DNA from: CAIKLP01 sp039798705
Lineage (GTDB): Bacteria; Bacteroidota; Bacteroidia; Sphingobacteriales; Sphingobacteriaceae
Direction of reading: 5' to 3'
NCBI GenBank assembly: GCA_039798705.1
Contig: JBDKFN010000058.1
Span: 1-10,999, forward strand
Length of the DNA stretch: 10,999 bases
Shown: piece after piece, positions 7,798 to 10,999 of the stretch
Position numbering within the stretch: position 1 is the stretch's first letter
Layout of the letters: the number at the start of each line of letters is the position of its first letter
Notes under the pieces: model-generated
The model's database searches: none
What the model was told of the DNA's origin: nothing
The model's input: only the letters and a program-made list of their open reading frames with translations
Position numbers and translations under genes: made by a program

Positions 7798-7856
7798 GAT
7801 GCTAGGTGAGTAAATGTTTCATTATGAAAGAAAGTATTACTCACCTAGAAGCATTC
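7798..7856 (+). promoter_or_regulatory. Hairpin/operator enclosing the start codon of the second HTH gene
   Basis: CTAGGTGAGTAA (7802-7813) and TTACTCACCTAG (7837-7848) are perfect 12-bp inverted repeats separated by 23 bases. After a two-base bulge the pairing extends through GATGC (7798-7802) and GCATTC (7851-7856). The loop contains the ATG at 7824, and the left arm holds the only AGGTGAG, Shine-Dalgarno-like run nearby. In RNA this would hide the initiation region; as DNA it would be a symmetric operator overlapping the start. Either reading suggests autoregulation by an element-encoded HTH protein. Confidence 0.65.
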
Positions 7857-8174
7857 ATCACAGAGTTGGTGAATGAAGCTGTTCAGACTGCCTTAGTGCA
7901 GCATCAAGAATCTGCCTCAACAGCATTGGCAGAAAACAAACAAAATGCAGAAGTGCTCAATGCCGATCAGGCTGCGGAATTCCTGCATATTGCCAAACAA
8001 ACCTTGTACTCCTTAACAAGTAGAAGAAAAATTCCTTTCTATAAGAATGGAAAGAAAATTCTATTTAAAAAAGGGGAACTACAAGAATGGTTAAATTCAG
8101 GCAAACACGAACAAGAAAATCAAATTCATCAGCAAGCTTTGCGCTATGTGCAGGATAAACCTTTAAAACGTTGA
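7824..8174 (+). CDS. Helix-turn-helix (excisionase-like) DNA-binding protein
   Basis: A 116-residue protein. Residues 1-43 are predicted amphipathic helix rich in Ala, Gln and Glu (possible dimerisation). Residues about 44-93 (VLNADQAAEFLHIAKQTLYS, then RRKIPFYKNGKKILFKKGEL) are a typical HTH_17/excisionase winged-helix domain, with the helix-turn-helix followed by a basic beta-wing. The tail is charged. It probably controls the element's replication genes or acts as a recombination directionality factor. I chose ATG 7824; a GTG at 7806 would add six residues but lies inside the left arm of the inverted repeat. It is followed two bases later by the DUF3987 gene, so they form one operon. Family call is firm, exact role inferred. 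Confidence 0.82.
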   Translation: MKESITHLEAFITELVNEAVQTALVQHQESASTALAENKQNAEVLNADQAAEFLHIAKQTLYSLTSRRKIPFYKNGKKILFKKGELQEWLNSGKHEQENQIHQQALRYVQDKPLKR

Positions 8175-8176
8175 TC

Positions 8177-9565
8177 ATGTACAATTCGAAAAACCAAACA
8201 CCACAAGAAGAGGATTTATTTTTATTACCTCAATACCAGGATGAATTAAGAGCAACGCTTCATCAAGGTATTTTCAAATGTTTACCCGAGCCAATAAAAA
8301 GTCTGTTCAATGATATCAGCAATGTGTTCGAACGAGATATATTATTGTTGGGTACTATCACTGTATTGTCAGGCTGTATGCCTAATGTAATTGGCTTTTA
8401 TGACCGCAAATGGGTTTCGCCAAACCTCTACACATTTATCGAAGCTCCAGCAGGCTCAGGAAAAGGTGTGTTGAGTTGGACAAGATTGATTGGTATGGAA
8501 ATTCATAAAATGTTGTTGGAAGAAACACATATCGCCAAACAACATTTTGAAGAATTTAAAAAAGAAAAGATTAAGCAAAAAGATGCTGACATCGCTTCTT
8601 TACAAGAACCACTTTATAAACTTCTTTTTATTCCGGCTAATAACAGTGCTAGTTCTGTGGTACAAACCCTCAGTGAGAACGATGGCGCAGGAATTCTATT
8701 CTCCACTGAAGCCGATACCTTAGCCAATTCATTGGCACAAGACTGGGGAAATTTTAGCGATGTGCTTCGCGCTGCATTTCACCATGAACCTGTGGAAATG
8801 CAACGCAGACAAAATCGCGAACACTTTTCGGTGGAGCACCCACGCTTATCTGTTTTACTCACCGGGACACGTGGACAAGTATTTCGATTAATACCCGATA
8901 CAGAGAATGGTTTATTCAGCAGATTCATGTTTTATTCCTTTCCAGCTGTCCCAAGTTTTAGAAATGTGTTTGATCATCGTGGGACAGATCCGGGACAAGC
9001 ATATAGAAAAGTGGGACAATTGGTACAAGAAATGTATCAATTTTTAAAAGCACAACCTGAGCCTATTCAACTCTACTTACAACCAGAACTAAAAGATGAT
9101 TTTCTTAAGTTTTTTAGGCAAGTCACAATAGTAGCCCATAAAGGTTCTGGTGTTCCGATACTAGCTACCATTCATCGCTTGGGACTCATCAGTTTTAGAA
9201 TTGCGATGGTCTTAAGTTTGATTCGTTATTACAACAATCCTAATCGAAAGGAAACTCAGAAAATAAAAATCCATGCCGATGATTTAAATATTTCTCATGA
9301 AATAAGTATTACCCTTCTTTATCATTCCAATTTATTAATCGCAGATATGAAAAATGGAAGTAAGAATATACAAGTACAAATCCGACAACAACGATTCTAC
9401 AACGAACTGCCGGAAGAGTTTAATTGGATGAAAGCCGTTGATATTGGAACTAAATGCAATATGTCTCCTTCTTCCGTTAGACGCTATTTATTGGGAGGAC
9501 AATTTGAGCGAACCGCTAAAGGGCTTTATCGCAAAGTAGTCAAAGTGGAACCCGGTGAACATTGA
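8177..9565 (+). CDS. DUF3987 domain P-loop protein, probable element replication/helicase-like protein
   Basis: A 462-residue protein of the DUF3987 family common in Bacteroidetes integrative elements. Visible landmarks: a Walker A-like loop APAGSGKG (90-97) with Lys96 but Gly instead of the usual Ser/Thr; a Walker B-like strand AGILFSTEADTLANSL (171-186); the block DWGNFSDVLRAAFHHEP (189-205); TGTRGQV (229-235); and ENGLFSRFMFY (243-253), where the Arg could act as an arginine finger. The C-terminal part (about 405-455, KAVDIGTKCNMSPSSVRRYL) looks like a winged-helix DNA-binding domain. Family members often sit beside primases or replication initiators, so a helicase/primase-helper role in replicating the excised element is inferred, not proven. 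ATG 8177 is chosen over TTG 8171, which overlaps the upstream stop. Two-base spacing indicates translational coupling. Confidence 0.82.
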   Translation: MYNSKNQTPQEEDLFLLPQYQDELRATLHQGIFKCLPEPIKSLFNDISNVFERDILLLGTITVLSGCMPNVIGFYDRKWVSPNLYTFIEAPAGSGKGVLSWTRLIGMEIHKMLLEETHIAKQHFEEFKKEKIKQKDADIASLQEPLYKLLFIPANNSASSVVQTLSENDGAGILFSTEADTLANSLAQDWGNFSDVLRAAFHHEPVEMQRRQNREHFSVEHPRLSVLLTGTRGQVFRLIPDTENGLFSRFMFYSFPAVPSFRNVFDHRGTDPGQAYRKVGQLVQEMYQFLKAQPEPIQLYLQPELKDDFLKFFRQVTIVAHKGSGVPILATIHRLGLISFRIAMVLSLIRYYNNPNRKETQKIKIHADDLNISHEISITLLYHSNLLIADMKNGSKNIQVQIRQQRFYNELPEEFNWMKAVDIGTKCNMSPSSVRRYLLGGQFERTAKGLYRKVVKVEPGEH

Positions 9566-9599
9566 ACATATGAATAAATGAACATACGAAATATCAATT

Positions 9600-10355
9600 A
9601 TGGAAGACCAAGCATTAATTAAAAGAGCTCTTGAACTACAAGAAATGGGCAAAAGCATCCGACAGATAGCAGCAGCTCTCAATACAAGCAAAAGTACCGT
9701 GTTTCGGTGGCTTAATGAACAATCAGGCAATGGAGGCAACACCTTGCCCATTGACCTTATTGCCATAACCAGCAACACGCCACAATCAATTAAACAAAAA
9801 AATAAAAACGAAATGGAAAACAACAACGACCTCAACAGACTAGAGCGTGAAATCGCTTTAAAGAAATTGCAATTAGAACATGACCTCGAGTTGCGCAAAC
9901 TGGCTCAACAAGACAAAGAATTAGAATTGCGCAAACGTGAATTAGAGCTGAAGCATTTAGAGAAAGATGCCATAGCCAGGCAACAACAGATTGAAGAACG
10001 TAAAATCAATCATGGATTAAAAGTATGGATTGAGAAAGAACGGGCTTTTCTTTCTCAATTTGATTATGAAGAAATTGAAATGGATCTAGCATCTTTCAAA
10101 CGTCATTTCAAAGCTTTGTATAAACTCTGGCAACAGGCAGAAGAACACATGGCGGTGTATGCCATTGATGCCGAATCTCACTTGGGACATTATTACTTTA
10201 AATCCCTCATTGAAATGTTCAACGAAACATTAGAAAACGCCATAGAAGACCAGGACGAAGATGAAGAAGATATAGACATCATCATTTCCTACGAATACGA
10301 TGATGATTCCATAGAATTCCTAGAAAATCTAGAAAATTCCGATTTTTTCAGTTGA
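9600..10355 (+). CDS. HTH / coiled-coil protein with acidic tail, function unknown
   Basis: A 251-residue protein with three parts. Residues about 14-38 (MGKSIRQIAAALNTSKSTVF, RWL) are a resolvase/transposase-type helix-turn-helix. After a Gln/Asn-rich linker, residues 74-136 are an uninterrupted, highly charged helix (repeats of ELxLRKxELELKHLEK type), a clear coiled coil suggesting a dimer or longer oligomer. Residues 216-248 are a strongly acidic tail (DQDEDEEDIDIIIS and further D/E). It starts 34 bases after the DUF3987 stop and is probably in the same operon. Similar HTH/coiled-coil proteins follow DUF3987 genes in other Bacteroidetes elements, but I know no demonstrated function; a partner protein for replication or mobilization is a guess. 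The acidic tail could mimic DNA or contact a polymerase. Confidence 0.75.
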   Translation: MEDQALIKRALELQEMGKSIRQIAAALNTSKSTVFRWLNEQSGNGGNTLPIDLIAITSNTPQSIKQKNKNEMENNNDLNRLEREIALKKLQLEHDLELRKLAQQDKELELRKRELELKHLEKDAIARQQQIEERKINHGLKVWIEKERAFLSQFDYEEIEMDLASFKRHFKALYKLWQQAEEHMAVYAIDAESHLGHYYFKSLIEMFNETLENAIEDQDEDEEDIDIIISYEYDDDSIEFLENLENSDFFS

Positions 10356-10360
10356 TTTTA

Positions 10361-10408
10361 CCACGGAATTACCGTGGAATTGCGGTGATTCCGGTGGAAT
10401 TGCTTTTT
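10361..10408 (+). terminator. Repeat cluster with probable terminator after the element operon
   Basis: Two hairpins lie in tandem. CCACGG (10361-10366) pairs with CCGTGG (10372-10377) around AATTA. ATTCC (10388-10392) pairs with GGAAT (10396-10400) around GGT, extended by G-U pairs to 10384/10404, and is followed by TTTTT (10404-10408). The second fits an intrinsic terminator for the plus-strand operon. GTGGAATTGC occurs twice, 20 bases apart (10374 and 10394). The neighbouring minus-strand gene converges on this spot. Confidence 0.6.
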
Positions 10409-10426
10409 AAAGAATTTTTTTGTTAT

Positions 10427-10777
10427 CTATTTTCCAAAGATTTTACTTGTAAGGTCATTTGATGGCATTGTCGGGCCAGATTCATCTTTCAACAACCCTG
10501 TTTCTGCTCGACTAAAAAGAGATTGAAGAATTAATATTCTATCTTTTTCTTCAATCGCGTTGTCTTTTTTCAGTGAAAGGTAAACATATGTTAATTGCTC
10601 TCTTTCTTCAGAATCCCTTGCTAAGTGAAAAGAACTAAATGCAACTTTATTCAATGCACGAATACCGAATGCTAGAAATGAAATAAATGTGACATAAATT
10701 ATTGACCATTTAATTGCTTGGGCATCACCTTTGATAAAACTAAGTAACATTCCTTCAGGTGTTAGTGCAAAAACCGA
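10427..10777 (-). pseudogene. C-terminal remnant of a DUF6161-like membrane protein
   Basis: From ATG 10750 the frame gives 107 residues, but it stays open upstream for 11 more codons (reading VFALTPEG just before the Met) until TAA at 10784-10786. The part before the Met looks like natural protein sequence, so the ATG is probably internal and the gene truncated. Residues 13-32 (IKWSIIYVTFISFLAFGIRA) are a membrane segment. The following HLARDSEEREQLTYVYLSL (42-60), EEKDRILILQSLFSRAETGL and GPTMP match what I recall as the C-terminus of DUF6161 proteins, whose full forms are much longer with a coiled coil and further membrane segment. The missing N-terminal part coincides with insertion-sequence-like DNA starting at about 10778. 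It converges on the integrative element's operon. Family name moderately sure; function unknown. Confidence 0.6.
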
Positions 10778-10999
10778 TGAAATTTACCACCACAGACCGG
10801 TCCAAATTGACCACTAATTTCATTGGCGAAGAGTTTGTTTTTCTGATGTATTTTTGTTACTCGAATTTATAAATTAATTATAATTTTTTAAGTCGGTTCT
10901 TCATCCTTTTTTTTTGTTCCTTGTTCGATTGAATCCCCCCCCAACTTATTAAAATCGGTGAACATCATATACAATTCAATATTTGACGCATCAGCTATA
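10778..10999 (-). mobile_element. End of an IS21-like insertion sequence, continuing beyond the window
   Basis: From 10778 the sequence starts TGAAATTTACCACC, with the TG that opens IS21-type ends. It contains two related direct repeats, AATTTACCACC (10781-10791) and AATTGACCACT (10805-10815), 24 bases apart, and between them the palindrome GACCGGTC (10795-10802). Multiple terminal repeats of the form CCGG...AAATTGACCAC are, to my knowledge, characteristic of IS21-family ends in Bacteroidetes. The start coincides with the break in the DUF6161-like frame. The other end, target duplication and transposase body lie outside the window, so the family call is tentative. Confidence 0.5.
10888..10998 (-). 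CDS. C-terminal 36 codons of an unidentified protein entering from the right edge
   Basis: The minus-strand frame from the right edge reads 36 codons (IADASNIELYMMFTDFNKLG and onward to KKKDEEPT) before TAA at 10890-10888. It crosses an eight-G and a nine-A run without losing a protein-like pattern, and ends in a charged tail. Position about 110 bases inside the putative IS end suggests a transposase or its helper ATPase, but I do not recognise the tail, and it does not resemble the IstB C-termini I know. Too short for a function call. Confidence 0.4.
   Translation of the reverse strand: MADASNIELYMMFTDFNKLGGDSIEQGTKKKDEEPT

Larger units (their letters stand above)
7582..7823. other. Intergenic region between integrase and second HTH gene
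   Basis: These 242 bases hold no gene I can support. They contain two 10-base-spaced TGGAACAG repeats (7691-7710), a terminator-like A-rich/T-rich pairing (7757-7797) and the left arm of the hairpin around the next start codon. A TTG-initiated frame (7602-7799) is open, but it has no ATG, no recognisable domain and runs through the terminator-like sequence. Confidence 0.6.
5898..10410. mobile_element. Integrative element module (Xis/HTH-Int-HTH-DUF3987-HTH), ends not defined
   Basis: Five plus-strand genes between the mnmE terminator and 10410 match the usual content of Bacteroidetes integrative/mobilizable elements: a zinc-finger/HTH protein, a tyrosine recombinase, an excisionase-like HTH protein, a DUF3987 P-loop protein and an HTH/coiled-coil protein. 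The left side is placed after the mnmE terminator because repeats of non-core character begin there. The right limit is arbitrary, at the last terminator of the gene run. I compared the left flank with the right part of the window by eye and found no convincing direct-repeat att core, so the real right end is probably outside the window. No relaxase or coupling protein is visible. Confidence 0.65.

Noticed and set aside
7602..7799. 65-codon open frame after the integrase
   Set aside because: It starts at TTG, has no ATG, no recognisable domain, and ends in a T-run that looks like terminator sequence.
8171..8176. TTG start for the DUF3987 gene overlapping the upstream stop
   Set aside because: ATG 8177 is two codons further in and gives normal short operon spacing.
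9488..9898. 136-codon minus-strand frame across the DUF3987/coiled-coil gene junction
   Set aside because: It is antisense to two well-supported genes and rich in Ser/Leu/Cys as expected from the complement of charged coiled-coil codons.
5820..10999. Direct-repeat att core flanking the element
   Set aside because: By eye I found no convincing shared core between the mnmE downstream region and the right part of the window; the other end is probably outside.

Overview
The window looks like a Bacteroidetes chromosome (Sphingobacteriia/Chitinophagia-like). The reasons are the AT-rich sequence, weak Shine-Dalgarno signals, a TAnnTTTG-type promoter element before mnmE, and accessory genes typical of Bacteroidetes integrative elements (Zn/HTH protein, tyrosine integrase, HTH protein, DUF3987 protein). 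This is inference from gene content; there is no rRNA or other marker gene.

Layout. 2-2962 (minus): most of a large single-chain restriction-modification enzyme (type IIG/Eco57I-like), running off the left edge. 2963-3267: AT-rich gene-free gap. 3268-4410 (minus): PLP-dependent methionine/kynurenine-type aminotransferase. 4449-5819 (plus): complete mnmE, a tRNA-modification GTPase, divergent from the aminotransferase with only 38 bases between start codons. A strong intrinsic terminator (5863-5897) closes the core block.

5898 to about 10410 (plus): a compact integrative-element module inserted downstream of mnmE. It begins with about 170 bases dense in inverted and 10-bp-phased direct repeats (candidate recombination/regulatory region). 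A zinc-finger/HTH protein and a tyrosine recombinase follow as a tightly spaced pair. After a 242-base gap, a perfect 12-bp inverted repeat encloses the start codon of a second HTH (excisionase-like) protein. That gene is followed 2 bases later by a DUF3987 P-loop protein (probable replication/helicase-like function) and then by an HTH/coiled-coil/acidic-tail protein. No relaxase or cargo is visible, so the window may hold only the integration/replication half of the element.

10384-10999: a terminator-like repeat cluster, then (minus) the C-terminal remnant of a membrane protein resembling DUF6161. Its reading frame is cut at about 10778 by what looks like an end of an IS21-type insertion sequence; the last 36 codons of another minus-strand gene enter from the right edge.

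The most unusual sequence-level signals are the repeat architecture before the integrase pair, the hairpin around the start codon at 7824, and the broken gene/IS junction near 10778.
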